Source: Ignavibacteria bacterium
GTDB lineage: Bacteria > Bacteroidota > Ignavibacteria > Tepidaquicellales > Tepidaquicellaceae
Direction: 5' to 3'
DNA length: 64,000 nucleotides
NCBI GenBank assembly: GCA_016709315.1
Contig: JADJMZ010000007.1
Location: 124,001-188,000, forward strand
Shown here: positions 9,881 through 19,348 of the stretch, piece by piece
Numbering within the stretch: the stretch's first letter is position 1
Layout of the letters: each line of letters begins with the position of its first letter
The notes under the pieces: model-generated
Told to the model about the DNA's origin: nothing
What the model saw: only the letters and a program-made list of their open reading frames with translations
The model's database searches: none
Position numbers and translations under genes: made by a program

Positions 9881-10795
9881 TTGCAGACAAAATTTCTTTT
9901 CAGATTAATATTATCCCTGGTTTTAGTTTTTGAATTCTCTTCCTGTTCGGATAAATCCGGCATACCGGATTCAAAGTATCAGATCAAAGATGACCTTGGA
10001 ATAAAAGTCGGATTTGATTCTGTTCCCCGTAAGATCATATCCCTGGCACCGAATATAACAGAAGCGCTGTATGCAATTGGAGCCGATTCCCTCATTGCGG
10101 GGGTTACAGACCTGTGTGATTATCCGGCCGGAGCAAAGAATAAATCAAAGATGGGAAATTATCTGAATCCCGATTATGAAAAAATTTCCTCTGTTTCGCC
10201 GAACCTGATTATAATGTATGTTTCCGGCGCTTCGCAGCCGTCATATCAGGCATTGAAAAATCTTAATATGAAATTGTTTGTCTGCAATCCAGTCAACACA
10301 AATGATATTATTAAAATGATAAATAATCTCGGAAGGATTACCGGCAGGGAACTGAAAGCACAGGAGCTGTCACAGAATCTTGTTAATGAAAGAGAAAAAT
10401 ATTTTATTTCAGCGAGGAATATTAAGAAAGAAAGCTGTCTCATCGTAGTTTCAGTCAATCCGCTTATGACAGCGAGCGGAAAAACTTTTATACACGAGAT
10501 AACAGAACTGTCCGGACTTGATAATTTATATAAAGACGAAAGTCTGGATTATCCTATGATCAGTTATGAAGATGTAACTGCAAAGAATCCGGCATTCATT
10601 ATACTGCCATGTGATACTACTGATGAAATAAAATATAATAATTTTATAAGTGAACTTTCCGAAAAGCTCAATACTACTAATGCTGTTAAAGATAAGAAAA
10701 TAATTCTTGCTGACGATGATGTAATTTTCAGACCGGGTCCGAGATTTCTTGAGGGTGTAAAAATCATTTCAAGTAAGCTGCAGAAGTTCAGATAG
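9881..10795 (+). CDS. BtuF-like periplasmic substrate-binding lipoprotein
   Basis: The 304-residue protein starts at a TTG, with a hydrophobic leader and lipobox cysteine (FEFSSCSDKS, about residue 22). The segment RKIISLAPNITEALYAIGA followed by GVTDLCDYP and KISSVSPNLII is the class III (helical-backbone) binding protein signature used for cobalamin, haem or siderophores. No permease or ATPase gene is adjacent, so the ligand cannot be decided; cobalamin is the most common for this subgroup. It lies 54 bp downstream of the previous gene. Confidence 0.8.
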   Translation: MQTKFLFRLILSLVLVFEFSSCSDKSGIPDSKYQIKDDLGIKVGFDSVPRKIISLAPNITEALYAIGADSLIAGVTDLCDYPAGAKNKSKMGNYLNPDYEKISSVSPNLIIMYVSGASQPSYQALKNLNMKLFVCNPVNTNDIIKMINNLGRITGRELKAQELSQNLVNEREKYFISARNIKKESCLIVVSVNPLMTASGKTFIHEITELSGLDNLYKDESLDYPMISYEDVTAKNPAFIILPCDTTDEIKYNNFISELSEKLNTTNAVKDKKIILADDDVIFRPGPRFLEGVKIISSKLQKFR

Positions 10796-10877
10796 TAGAA
10801 TAAACTTCCTAGCTGTCCTGATTAATTTTGAATTTGAAGTTTATAAATGATTTGTAAAGAAATAAAATTATATGTAG

Positions 10878-11363
10878 TTAATTTATTAAGTGCTTCGTTA
10901 TAACTTCTTTAAATTCCATATATTTGTGCTTTCCAATAAAAGTTTTTCTTAGCTTATTGTCCCGATCAAAAATAAACGTGCCTGGTATTGAACCGTCCCA
11001 GTCTTTACTTATATAATTTATCAGCTCCTCGTCTTTTGAGAAATTATTAAAGTAAGTTACAAAATCCACTCCCTGTTTTTTCAGAAACGCTTTTGTCTTA
11101 TCGCCAAGCTCATCTCCGAAATCAAGAGACACAAAAATAAGTTTAAAATTTTTATCTTTGAAGTTCTTATTGAGCTTTAGCAGATCAGGAAATTCTTCTG
11201 TACAGGGTTTGCACCATGTCGCCCAGAAATTAAACAGAATTACATTCCCTTTGTTTGCAGAGCGGATGCTGTCTAAAACAACTTTATCCGCGGGAAGAAG
11301 TACCTGCGAATAAGAAGCGCCTGAAACAGTTAAAAATATAAAAAGTAGGATGAATTTTTTCAT
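10878..11363 (-). CDS. TlpA-like thioredoxin-fold protein, exported
   Basis: The 161-residue protein has a signal peptide (MKKFILLFIFLTVSGASYSQ) and the TlpA/ResA active site FNFWATWCKPCTEEFP, with Cys51 and Cys54. It is probably a periplasmic thiol-disulfide reductase keeping cytochrome or other cysteines reduced. It follows another thioredoxin-fold gene in the same direction, but a strong terminator separates them, so it may have its own promoter. Confidence 0.88.
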   Translation of the reverse strand: MKKFILLFIFLTVSGASYSQVLLPADKVVLDSIRSANKGNVILFNFWATWCKPCTEEFPDLLKLNKNFKDKNFKLIFVSLDFGDELGDKTKAFLKKQGVDFVTYFNNFSKDEELINYISKDWDGSIPGTFIFDRDNKLRKTFIGKHKYMEFKEVITKHLIN

Positions 11364-11368
11364 AATTT

Positions 11369-11400
11369 AAAAAAGAGAGAGGCAGTATGTACCTCTCTCC
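11369..11400 (-). terminator. Rho-independent terminator of the redoxin gene
   Basis: On the minus strand, the stem GAGAGAGG / CCTCTCTC is followed by six T. It lies between the redoxin gene and the TlpA-like gene. Confidence 0.8.
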
Positions 11401-11435
11401 GGTGTCTAATTTAAGTATTATAAAATATATTGAAA

Positions 11436-12023
11436 TTATCTTTTTATTCCGCAGCCAAAAGCTTTAGTAAGAGTGTTGGAAATTTGCTTGCCTGCAAGAA
11501 ATTCATTCAGGGCATTTTCAAGATCATTGGAAGTGACTTTTGAAGCTTCCTTATTATCATCTATTCTTCCATGATAAACGAGTGTCATATTGCTGTTGTC
11601 AATCACAAAGACTTCGGGAGTTCGCGCTGCTCCAAACTGATCCGCAACTACATTATTCATGTCCTTGATAATAGGGAAGTTATAGTTTTTTGTTTTCGCG
11701 TGATTAATTACTTCTTCAGTAGGTTCGGTCTTATTAGAATTAACTCCCCATAATGAAATTCCTTTAGAGCTGAATTCATTATTCAGATTAATAAGTCTTT
11801 CTGTATATGGCTGAACGAACGGACATTCTGTTGACATAAAAATAATTACAGTGGCTTTTTCACCTGAATTGCTTAAAGTGTATGTATTCCCGTCATAATT
11901 GGAAATTGTAAAATCTGAAACCTTGTCTCCGATTTTATAACCTTCAGATTTGTCATTTGAAAAAGAATTGGTAAATAACGAAAGGACTATTGCAATTACT
12001 GATAAAGATTTGAAAATTTTCAT
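11436..12023 (-). CDS. Exported redoxin / peroxiredoxin-like protein
   Basis: The 195-residue protein has a signal peptide (MKIFKSLSVIAIVLSLFTNS) and an AhpC/TSA-type fold (IGDKVSDFTISNYDGNTYTL). The active-site region is FMSTECPFVQPY with a single cysteine at 67 where the usual CxxC or CNHCPYV would be. The tail ends GCGIKR, a conserved end in this redoxin subgroup. It is likely a periplasmic peroxide or thiol reductase acting with other thioredoxin-fold proteins. Confidence 0.8.
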   Translation of the reverse strand: MKIFKSLSVIAIVLSLFTNSFSNDKSEGYKIGDKVSDFTISNYDGNTYTLSNSGEKATVIIFMSTECPFVQPYTERLINLNNEFSSKGISLWGVNSNKTEPTEEVINHAKTKNYNFPIIKDMNNVVADQFGAARTPEVFVIDNSNMTLVYHGRIDDNKEASKVTSNDLENALNEFLAGKQISNTLTKAFGCGIKR

Positions 12024-12597
12024 TTAAAGTCTCCTTTTTTGATTTATGTTTAATGTTATGAATAATTTAAATTATATAAAAGTTTCTTTGAATGGTAAAA
12101 TTACTCTGTATTCACCCTCCTTATAATAGAGAGTGTCTCAAAACCTTTTTCCTGCTTGCTAAGCCCCCCGCTCCGCGAAGCCTGCCCCGCAAGGCGAGCG
12201 AGCAGCTTACAAGCCAAAACCCAACATTCCCAAGCTGGGGCTTGGGAATGAGAAAAAGAAAAACAATTTGGAAATTATAAATATAGATTTCTGAAAACTA
12301 ACACAGTTTGTCATTCCGGCATGCTCCTGGCGGGGGTACCCTCTGGAGTCATCTATTCATTTAAAGCTTAACTTTAATTCTAATATTTTGTGATTGGATC
12401 CCCCAGCCGCCTTGCCGGGCAAGGGGCGGGGATGACAAGTAAGTTTTTCAACGACACTGATACCAAAATAAATTTCTATATTTGGAATATTAGTATTTCA
12501 AACAAGTATTAAATAAAATTTCCGATAATACATTTTTATTTTAAAATACAAAAACTAAATTGTTGTTAATATAAACTTTCAACTAAATCCATACTCA
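12024..12597. repeat. 574-bp gap made of palindromic intergenic repeats
   Basis: The gap holds a palindrome at 12227-12250 (ATTCCCAAGC / GCTTGGGAAT). It also holds a ~130-bp element at about 12311-12440 bounded by GTCATTCCGG and CGGGGATGAC, with a GC-rich hairpin (CCGCCTTGCCGGGCAAGG). GC content is locally much higher than the surrounding genes. I see no convincing gene. Confidence 0.55.
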
Positions 12598-14364
12598 ATG
12601 CACTTAATAGACTGGATAATCATCCTTCTTTATTTCGCAATCTCACTCATTATAGGTTTAATGTATTCAAAGAAAGCCGGCGGATCAACTGAAAACTTCT
12701 TTCTTTCAGGAAGGAAATTATCCTGGTGGCTTGCCGGAATATCAATGGTTGCAACGACATTTGCCGCCGATACTCCGCTTGCCGTAACAGAGCTTGTCGG
12801 ACAAAACGGCATAGCCGGCAACTGGCTTTGGTGGAACATGCTCATAGGCGGAATGCTGACTACATTTTTCTTTGCAAGACTCTGGCGAAGAGCGAATATA
12901 CTTACTGACATCGCGTTCATCGAGCTTCGTTATTCAGGCAGACCTGCAGCAGCGCTCAGAGGATTTAAAGCAATCTATATGGGCATTTTCATGAACACTA
13001 TAATAATGGGCTGGGTGAATCTTGCGATGATAAAAATTCTGATAGGTATGTTTCCTGAATATGTTAATTCTTCCAATGCATTATATTTTGTAGGAGGATG
13101 TATGCTGATAACGGCGATCTATTCAGCAGTATCAGGATTGTGGGGAGTAGCGGTAACAGACGCATTTCAGTTCATTCTGGCAATGGCAGGGTGCATAATT
13201 CTTGCAGTGATTGTAGTGAATCAGCCACAGATCGGAGGCATCGCCGGTCTTCAGGAAAAGCTTCCTGAATGGGCAATGAGATTCACTCCTGAAATAACAA
13301 CTGATGTTTCAGCTTCATCTGTCGGAGGAATTCTTGCAATGAGTGTTTCGACTTTTCTCGCATTCATCGGAATACAATGGTGGGCATCTTGGTATCCGGG
13401 AGCGGATCCGGGCGGCGGAGGTTACATTGCTCAGAGAATGATGGGTGCTAAAGATGAAAAGAATTCTTTATACGCTACGCTTTTCTTTCAGATCGCACAT
13501 TACTGCATAAGACCATGGCCTTGGATTATCGTAGGACTTTGCGCTCTCGTTCTGTATCCGGATCTGTCTCAGGCAGACAAAGGTCTTGGATTTGTAAAAG
13601 CAATGAATGATTTTCTTCCTCCGGGACTAAAAGGACTTCTGCTTGCTGCATTTCTCGGAGCTTATATGTCAACGATAGCAACACATCTTAACTGGGGTAC
13701 ATCTTATTTCATTAATGATTTCTACAAAAGATTTTTAAATAAAAATAAGTCTGAAAAACACTATGTAACTGTTGCAAAGTTAATGACAATAGTCTTCATG
13801 TTTCTCTCAATAATCGTAACGACTCAAATGACTACAATTTCAGGTGTGTGGAGTTTTGTAATTGAATGCGGAGCAGGTCTGGGACTTGTACTGATACTGA
13901 GATGGTTCTGGTGGAGAGTGAATGCCGTGAGTGAGATAGTTGCAACTATTACTCCGTTTATAGTTTATGCAGTTTTATATTTTGGAAAATTCGATATTAA
14001 ATTTCCAAATACACTTTATATAATTGTTCCAATTACTACAATTACCTGGCTTATTGCAACTTTCATCACAAAGCCAACCGAAGAAAGCAAACTGATCTCG
14101 TTTTACAGACAGGTTCATCCCGGAGGCATTGGCTGGAAGAGCATTTCTTCAAAGCTGTCCGATGTAGTTTCGGATACAGGATATTATTTATTATTCATTG
14201 ACTGGGTAGCCGGAATAGTGCTGGTCTATTCATTCCTGTTTGGTCTCGGAAAAATAATTTTCGGAAATTATACAATAGGATTTTTATTTTTGCTTGTAGG
14301 TTTTGCAGCAGCAATGCTTATAAGAAGAAATTTCAATAAAGCAGGGTGGGAAACGATAAATTGA
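12598..14364 (+). CDS. Sodium:solute symporter family transporter
   Basis: The 588-residue, strongly hydrophobic protein has about 13-15 membrane segments. The start (DWIIILLYFAISLIIGLMYSKKAGGSTENFFLSGR) and the following GISMVATTFAADTPLAVTELVG are characteristic of the SSS family. It would import an organic solute with Na+ across the inner membrane. The AGADPGGGGYIAQRMM-like segment (WYPGADPGGGGYIAQR) is typical of a Bacteroidota/Ignavibacteria subgroup whose substrates are mostly unassigned. No catabolic gene is adjacent, so the substrate is unknown. Confidence 0.9.
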   Translation: MHLIDWIIILLYFAISLIIGLMYSKKAGGSTENFFLSGRKLSWWLAGISMVATTFAADTPLAVTELVGQNGIAGNWLWWNMLIGGMLTTFFFARLWRRANILTDIAFIELRYSGRPAAALRGFKAIYMGIFMNTIIMGWVNLAMIKILIGMFPEYVNSSNALYFVGGCMLITAIYSAVSGLWGVAVTDAFQFILAMAGCIILAVIVVNQPQIGGIAGLQEKLPEWAMRFTPEITTDVSASSVGGILAMSVSTFLAFIGIQWWASWYPGADPGGGGYIAQRMMGAKDEKNSLYATLFFQIAHYCIRPWPWIIVGLCALVLYPDLSQADKGLGFVKAMNDFLPPGLKGLLLAAFLGAYMSTIATHLNWGTSYFINDFYKRFLNKNKSEKHYVTVAKLMTIVFMFLSIIVTTQMTTISGVWSFVIECGAGLGLVLILRWFWWRVNAVSEIVATITPFIVYAVLYFGKFDIKFPNTLYIIVPITTITWLIATFITKPTEESKLISFYRQVHPGGIGWKSISSKLSDVVSDTGYYLLFIDWVAGIVLVYSFLFGLGKIIFGNYTIGFLFLLVGFAAAMLIRRNFNKAGWETIN

Positions 14365-14393
14365 TTTGAGCGCTTCAATATTTTTAAAAAAAT

Positions 14394-14479
14394 TTTGCCA
14401 CTAATTACACTAATTGGCACGAATTTGAAAATGCGATATAAATACAATTAGTGTTAATTCATATAATTCGTGGCAGAAA
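14394..14479. repeat. Imperfect palindrome of the CCACTAATTACACTAATT type
   Basis: TTTTGCCACTAATTACACTA is mirrored by TTAGTGTTAATT...CGTGGCAGAAAA on the right. Related palindromes occur at 28491-28560 and 34285-34354. Its position right after the symporter could let it act as a terminator. Confidence 0.6.
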
Positions 14480-14554
14480 ATTATCTTCAAAGATCTAAAC
14501 AGTCGAAAGATTTTTTAAATGTTTTAAAATTAGATTTTTTAAAATCATATTATA

Positions 14555-14727
14555 AACTGAAGTTACGCAAATGTCAATTTTTCAGTTTAAGACCACCCCC
14601 AACCCCCTCCTTGCCAAGGAGGGGGCAGGGGGAGGTCGATTTCAAAGCTTATCTTTAATATTATTACTACTTTGTTGATTTAAAAAAGTAAAAATCAAAA
14701 ATAATAGTCTTTTGCGCAACTTGAGTT
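14555..14727. mobile_element. MITE-like element, family A, copy 1
   Basis: This 173-bp element has terminal inverted repeats AACTGAAGTTACGCAAA and TTTGCGCAACTTGAGTT. A central GC-rich hairpin (14591-14638: GACCaCCCCC ... GGGGGaGGTC) sits in AT-rich arms. A second copy is at 45250-45424. It has no coding capacity; a short frame crossing it is not a gene. Confidence 0.6.
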
Positions 14728-14758
14728 ATAAATTATTTATTCTTAATTATTTAAATAT

Positions 14759-15040
14759 ATGTTAAAACCCGGAGACAAAGCGCCAGAGTTCTCATTAATA
14801 AGTGATGAAGGCAAAAAAGTAAGTTTAAAAGAACTGAAAGGAAAGAAAGTCATACTTTATTTTTATCCGAAAGACGATACATCAGGATGTACTGCTGAAG
14901 CGTGCAGTTTCAGAGACAATATAAAACTCATTGAAAAGAAAAATGCAGTAGTTATCGGAGTCAGCAAGGACAACACTGTTTCACATCAGAAATTCAAAAA
15001 GAAATACAGTCTGCCTTTCACATCCTTACAGCTTTTATAA
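14759..15040 (+). pseudogene. bcp: Peroxiredoxin Bcp, 3' truncated at a deletion junction
   Basis: The 93 residues start like a complete Bcp/PrxQ (MLKPGDKAPEFSLISDEGKK) and contain the peroxidatic site YPKDDTSGCTAEAC and the SKDNTVSHQKF segment. The family continues for about 60 further residues, which are missing: after KKYSLPFT the sequence jumps into the N-terminal part of a GNAT acetyltransferase in another frame. The enzyme normally reduces hydroperoxides with thioredoxin. The fragment keeps the active cysteine but lacks the fold's C-terminal half, so it is unlikely to work unless the junction is an assembly error. Confidence 0.8.
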
Positions 15041-15056
15041 GGATGACAAGTACTGG

Positions 15057-15884
15057 GTGGAGCCGTTAAGATTCGATGTTAAAAATAATCTTGATGAAAA
15101 GAAGAATCCGTTTTACAAGCATTCAAAGATCAAATTATGGCTTGCAAAAAAGAACGGTGAGATCGTGGGAAGAATTGCAGGAATTATTAATGACAATCAC
15201 AATAAATTTCATAATGACAAAGTTGGATTCTTTGGTTTTTATGAATGCATAAATGACAAAAATGTTTCAAAGATGCTGTTTGACAAGGCGGCGGAATTTA
15301 TCAAAGAAAACGGCATGGATATTCTTCGCGGACCAATGAATCCTTCGACAAATGACGAGTGCGGACTTTTAGTTGAAGGATTTAACAAGTCACCTGTTAT
15401 GCTTATGACATATAATCCTGAATATTATCCGCAGTTGCTGGAAGATTACGGATTTGTCAAAGCAAAGGATCTGCTTGCTTTCTGGATAACAAGTGATGTG
15501 GTAAATGATGAAGCGATGATGGCAAAACTTAAAAGAGTGAGCGATCTGATACTGAAAAAGGAAAATATTACAATCAGAAATGTTAATATGAAGGATTTCA
15601 AAAACGAAGTTCAGAGAATAAGGGAAGTTTATAATGATGCCTGGGAACTGAACTGGGGATTCGTACCAATGACAGAGGATGAGTTCAATTTCATTGCAAA
15701 TAATCTAAAGCTGGTAGTGGATCCTGATTACATAGAATTTGCCGAGATCAACGGAAAGCCGGTTGGATTTTCACTTGCATTACCGGATGTAAATCAGGCG
15801 ATCAAAGGTATGAACGGTAAACTTTTTCCTTTTGGATTCATAAAATTCCTTCTGAATAAGAAAAAATTGATCAGCTCAGAGTAA
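15057..15884 (+). pseudogene. GNAT-type acetyltransferase, main fragment (N-terminus deleted, C-terminus frameshifted)
   Basis: The 275 residues match a ~370-residue Bacteroidota acetyltransferase-like family (PLRFDVKNNLDEKKNPFYKHS, NHNKFHNDKVGFFGFYE, RGPMNPSTNDECGLLVEGF). The frame is readable back to about 15024 as PYSFYKDDKYWVEP, so the usual N-terminus is joined directly to the truncated bcp. The frame ends artificially at LISSE because of a one-base loss in an A6 run near 15861-15866; the family sequence continues in the next frame. Substrate unknown. Confidence 0.8.
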
Positions 15885-16090
15885 TGATAATGGGAGTGAA
15901 AAAAGATTATCACAGGAAAGGAATTGATGCTATTTTTTACAGAAATATAGTTGCTACTGCAACGCGAAAAGGTTTAAAAGGCGCTGAGATATCCTGGGTA
16001 CTGGAAGACAATTATGCAATGAAACAGACCACGGAAAAACTCGGAGGAAAGGTTTACAAGACTTACAGGATTTACGATAAAATGATTTAA
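15884..16090 (+). pseudogene. GNAT-type acetyltransferase, C-terminal fragment
   Basis: These 68 residues (MIMGVKKDYHRKGIDAIFY, then LEDNYAMKQTTEKLGGKVYKTYRIYDKMI) are the acetyl-CoA-binding end of the previous gene. They are readable upstream as EKIDQLRV before the frameshift. A single base inserted in the A6 run would rejoin the two parts. Confidence 0.8.
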
Positions 16091-16449
16091 TTTAAGAGAA
16101 TAGATAATTCCGCATTTGTTGGAACCCTTAAAAGTCCGGGCAGGCAATAACATAGACGGGAAAAAACAAAGTAGTGTTGTTAAATTTCAATTTTTTTAAT
16201 TTTTTTCACAACTGGGTTCCTTTCTTTTTATGAAGTTTTTTATTTCTACGAAAAATCGTATTACTACGAAATTAATTCGTACTAACTCAAATTGAAAGTA
16301 AGACATTTATTAATAGACTGTCGGCGGGAAATTTCATCTTTTCCTCCTTTTCTCTTCCTGATATTTTTTACTGCATCCAGTGACGTGAACAGATTTCATA
16401 CTTCTCTATAAGCTTCGATCCTTCTGTTACTTTAAAAACGATCATCGAA
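16091..16449. other. Non-coding gap before a MITE-like element
   Basis: AT-rich, with scattered stops in all frames and no recognised gene, RNA or terminator. It forms the left half of a 723-bp gap. Confidence 0.4.
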
Positions 16450-16744
16450 CAGTGCTGTCCAAAACGTTTTGGAATGAGTAAATAACTTTTTAATTTTGCA
16501 TCTAATAACAATAATATCTAAGGTTTAAAATTTAATCCTTCCCAAACTTTCTCACTTAAAGATTGTTTCTCAAAACATAGTGACCACCCCCTTAATCCCC
16601 CTCCTTTGAAAGGAGGGGGAAGCCCGCTGAAGGCGGGCAGGGGGAGGTCATACAACTGCACATACCATTACCCCTGCATTATAAGGAGTTGGAAACCAAT
16701 TGAAGAGGTTTGTCTCAAAACTTCCCGTTAACGTTTTGGACGGA
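16450..16744. mobile_element. MITE-like element, family B, copy 1
   Basis: About 295 bp, bounded by CAGTGCTGTCCAAAACGTTT on the left and AACGTTTTGGACGG on the right. It contains a strong GC-rich hairpin region at 16583-16650 (GACCACCCCC ... GGGGGAGGTC with an internal AAGCCCGC/GCGGGC stem). Related copies in the opposite orientation are at about 46675-46890 and 57965-58258. Confidence 0.6.
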
Positions 16745-16813
16745 TGTGATCATCGAAAATTTTCTTTTTAAATTTAGTATAGAAAATTAGATTGAAATTT
16801 TTTAAGTTAATTT

Positions 16814-17038
16814 ATGGAAATAAACTGGAATAAATATATTGAGACAAATCCAAAAATAATGTTTGGAAAACCTGTAATAATAGGAACAAGGATTCCTGTT
16901 GATCTTATACTCGAAAAACTTTCTTTAGGGGAAACTACAGAACAACTTTTAAAATCTTACCCTTCTATAAATAAAGAATCCATATATGCATGTCTTGCTT
17001 TTGCTTCCGAATCTGTTAGAAATGAAGTTGTAACCTGA
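16814..17038 (+). CDS. DUF433 antitoxin
   Basis: The 74-residue protein matches the DUF433 pattern: a short N-terminus, then IMFGKPVIIGTRIPVDLILE (the GTRI core) and a helical half with SYPSINKESIYACLAFA. The family is a winged-helix-like antitoxin that pairs with DUF5615 proteins. The gene ends 2 bases before the next one, so the two are coupled. The antitoxin probably represses its own promoter upstream. Confidence 0.9.
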   Translation: MEINWNKYIETNPKIMFGKPVIIGTRIPVDLILEKLSLGETTEQLLKSYPSINKESIYACLAFASESVRNEVVT

Positions 17039-17040
17039 TA

Positions 17041-17388
17041 ATGAAGATAGTTGCTGATGAAAGTGTTGATTATGGTATCATTGATGCATTGAGAAAAAAT
17101 GGTTATGAAATTTTAGCGATAGAGGATTTGTATAAAGGCTCTGCAGATGAAGAAGTACTGAGTATTTCTCTAAAAGAAAGTTCTATATTAATTACCGAGG
17201 ATAAAGATTTTGGAGAACTGGTTTACAGATTAAAAAAAGCACACATAGGAATTATTCTGATCCGGCTATCCGGTTTAGATCCGGAAATGAAAAAGAAAAT
17301 TGTTTTAAAGTCTTTTTCAGAAAACATTTCTGAAATGAAAAATTCTTTTAGCGTTATTTCTTATAATCAGACAAGAATAAGAAAGTGA
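17041..17388 (+). CDS. DUF5615 PIN-like toxin
   Basis: The 115-residue protein has a PIN-like fold. MKIVADESVD gives the first acidic residue, and ITEDKDFGELVY gives the second acidic cluster typical of DUF5615 (VapC-related Mut7-C-like) nucleases. Such proteins are predicted RNases neutralised by the DUF433 partner encoded immediately upstream. Both genes look intact. A MITE-like element lies directly upstream, consistent with a mobile or recently placed module. Confidence 0.88.
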   Translation: MKIVADESVDYGIIDALRKNGYEILAIEDLYKGSADEEVLSISLKESSILITEDKDFGELVYRLKKAHIGIILIRLSGLDPEMKKKIVLKSFSENISEMKNSFSVISYNQTRIRK

Positions 17389-17475
17389 TTTGCTTCATAG
17401 CATGAGAAGGAATTGTAATGCTTCAACTGGAAAAGGAATAGCGCTTTTAAGATAAATAGAAGTCTTTATTCCTTT

Positions 17476-18231
17476 TTATAACTTAATTCCAAAATGTTCA
17501 AAAAGCTTTTTATTAAAATCTTCTTTATCTTTTACATCAATTATTTTCTTTTCATTGCCTTCTGTAACAGTCAGATTCCGGTCTGTCAAAGTGATTCTTC
17601 CATTTTCATTTGCAATAGTGCATAACTGCTTTTGTGTAAAAGGGGAGTCAGGAGAGGTCTGATGATAATTGTTCATTTCTTCAAACTCATTCCATTCCCG
17701 TTCTTTAAGTGTAAAGATATATTCATCTTTAAAAATAAGACCATCTGAGGATTTTTGCAGAGACAAATAGTCTGTACCCTTCACTTCTGAAATTCTGTAA
17801 AACCCGTTCGGATCTTTCTGAACTTCATTCAGCTTTATTTCTAAAGGTTCAATAAAACTGTCACCGAATCCAACATCTGCGAGCCAAAGACCATCAGATT
17901 CTGCAACTATTGCAAGATGATCAAACTCTTCTCCAAACCCGCCGGAATTATTACTCACACGTGCAGAAATCATTTTAACATTATAACCTAAGTTCTTTAA
18001 AAGATTATAAAATAAGCCGTTCAGTTCATAACAATATCCGCCTCTATAACCATTTATAATTTTTTCTTCGAGATACTGAAGCTCCAGGCGTATTTTAATA
18101 TTTAAATGTATATCGAGATTCTCAAAAGGAATATTAAATAAATGATTTCTGTGCAGGATTCTGAGATTAGCAATATCCGGTTTAATAATTCCGGAAATGT
18201 TAATTCTTTTTAAATAATTATTTATATTCAT
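17476..18231 (-). CDS. Arylamine N-acetyltransferase
   Basis: The 251-residue protein has the full catalytic triad of the NAT family: Cys67 in YRGGYCYELNGLF, His105 in FDHLAIV and Asp119 in WLADVGFGD. The N-terminal HRNHLFNIPFENLDI segment is also typical. The enzyme moves acetyl groups from acetyl-CoA to arylamines or hydrazines in the cytoplasm. It stands alone, convergent with the toxin gene. Confidence 0.95.
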   Translation of the reverse strand: MNINNYLKRINISGIIKPDIANLRILHRNHLFNIPFENLDIHLNIKIRLELQYLEEKIINGYRGGYCYELNGLFYNLLKNLGYNVKMISARVSNNSGGFGEEFDHLAIVAESDGLWLADVGFGDSFIEPLEIKLNEVQKDPNGFYRISEVKGTDYLSLQKSSDGLIFKDEYIFTLKEREWNEFEEMNNYHQTSPDSPFTQKQLCTIANENGRITLTDRNLTVTEGNEKKIIDVKDKEDFNKKLFEHFGIKL

Positions 18232-18639
18232 TTTAAATTAGATTTATTGATTAGACAGATAATAAATTTATCAGGCAATATAGTTAAAAGCTTAACATTG
18301 CCGTCCAAAATAAATTATAGTTATTATAAATATTTTAATAATAGAATAGAAATGAATTTTTTTTACATTTTTTTAAACTATACTGTTGAAATTATTCCCG
18401 AATATGTGTATGAATATATTATCCGAATAATAAAACACATAAGCTCAAAGGGGTCAATTTAGCATCCCTCCGGGATTTTTTTAATTTAGTTTTTTATTTG
18501 TAATAATGTCACCTCTTCGGGCTTTGTTAAAGTAAAAATTGTTTTGGACAGATGTATGTATTATAGAATATTTTAAGCTGAAAAGGAAGTTTAAGAGCAA
18601 TCAGAGCTATTGATTAACCATAGGAAAAGTGGAGCTTCG

Positions 18640-18981
18640 AAAAGTGAGCAAGCCTCCGAAAAAGTGAGCAAGCTACCGGAAAAAGTGAGCAAACTTCCGG
18701 AAAAAGTGAGCAAGCTACCGGAAAAAGTGAGCAAGCTACCGGAAAAAGTGAACACGCTACCGGAAAAAGTGAACACGCTACCGGAAAAAGTGAACACGCT
18801 ACCGGAAAAAGTGAACACGCTACCGGAAAAAGTGAGCACGCTTCCGGAAAAAGTGAGCACGCTTCCGGAAAAAGTGAGCAAGCTACCGGAAAAAGTGAAC
18901 ACGCTACCGGAAAAAGTGAACACGCTACCGGAAAAAGTGAACACGCTACCGGAAAAAGTGAGCACGCTTCCGGAAAAAGTG
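18640..18981. repeat. 21-bp minisatellite array 1A
   Basis: About 15 tandem copies of a 21-bp unit with core GGAAAAAGTGAGC and a variable AAGCTACC/ACGCTACC/ACGCTTCC part. One frame reads as repeating KLPEKVS heptads, but the opposite strand is equally open, so this looks like an expanded DNA repeat rather than a gene. The 18232-18600 stretch before it holds only a weak hairpin (ATCCC / GGGAT then T7) near 18464-18482. Confidence 0.85.
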
Positions 18982-19283
18982 AGAAGGTCGTTGAAAAAAG
19001 TGAGCAGGTCGTTGGAAAAAGTGAGATGGTCGTTGGAAAAAGTGTGAGCAGGTCGTTGGAAAAAGTGAGCAGGTCATTGGAAAAAGTGAGATGGTCGTTG
19101 AAAAAAGTGAGATGGTCGTTGGAAAAAGTGAGCAGGTCATTGGAAAAAGTGAGCAGGTCATTGGAAAAAGTGAGAAGGTGGTTGAAAAAAGCGAGCAGGT
19201 CGTTGGAAAAAGTGAGAAGGTCATTGGAAAAAGTGAGAAGGTCATTGGAAAAAGTGAGGAGGTCATTGAAAAAATTGTGAAGG
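18982..19283. repeat. 21-bp minisatellite array 1B
   Basis: About 14 copies of a second 21-bp unit that keeps the GGAAAAAGTGAG core of array 1A but changes the remainder to AGGTCGTT/AGGTCATT. One copy has a 2-base insertion (GTGTGAGC near 19042) that breaks any reading frame. This argues against coding function. Confidence 0.85.
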
Positions 19284-19348
19284 TCTTGAAGCTGTAAATA
19301 TTTTTATTTAAATGAACTATTTTTAGTTTAAAAATTTATTCAATATAT

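Noticed and set aside
12092..12280. 62-residue frame
   Set aside because: It covers a GC-rich palindromic repeat with no ribosome binding site and no protein-like composition.
14470..14658. 62-residue frame
   Set aside because: It runs through the MITE-like hairpin and palindrome.
18640..19283. Possible CRISPR array
   Set aside because: Units are contiguous 21-bp tandem repeats with no unique spacers, and there are no cas genes.
18610..19297. Open frames of 60-145 residues across minisatellite 1 on both strands
   Set aside because: They are open only because a 21-bp unit without stops is repeated; several frames and both strands are equally open, and one unit has a 2-base insertion.
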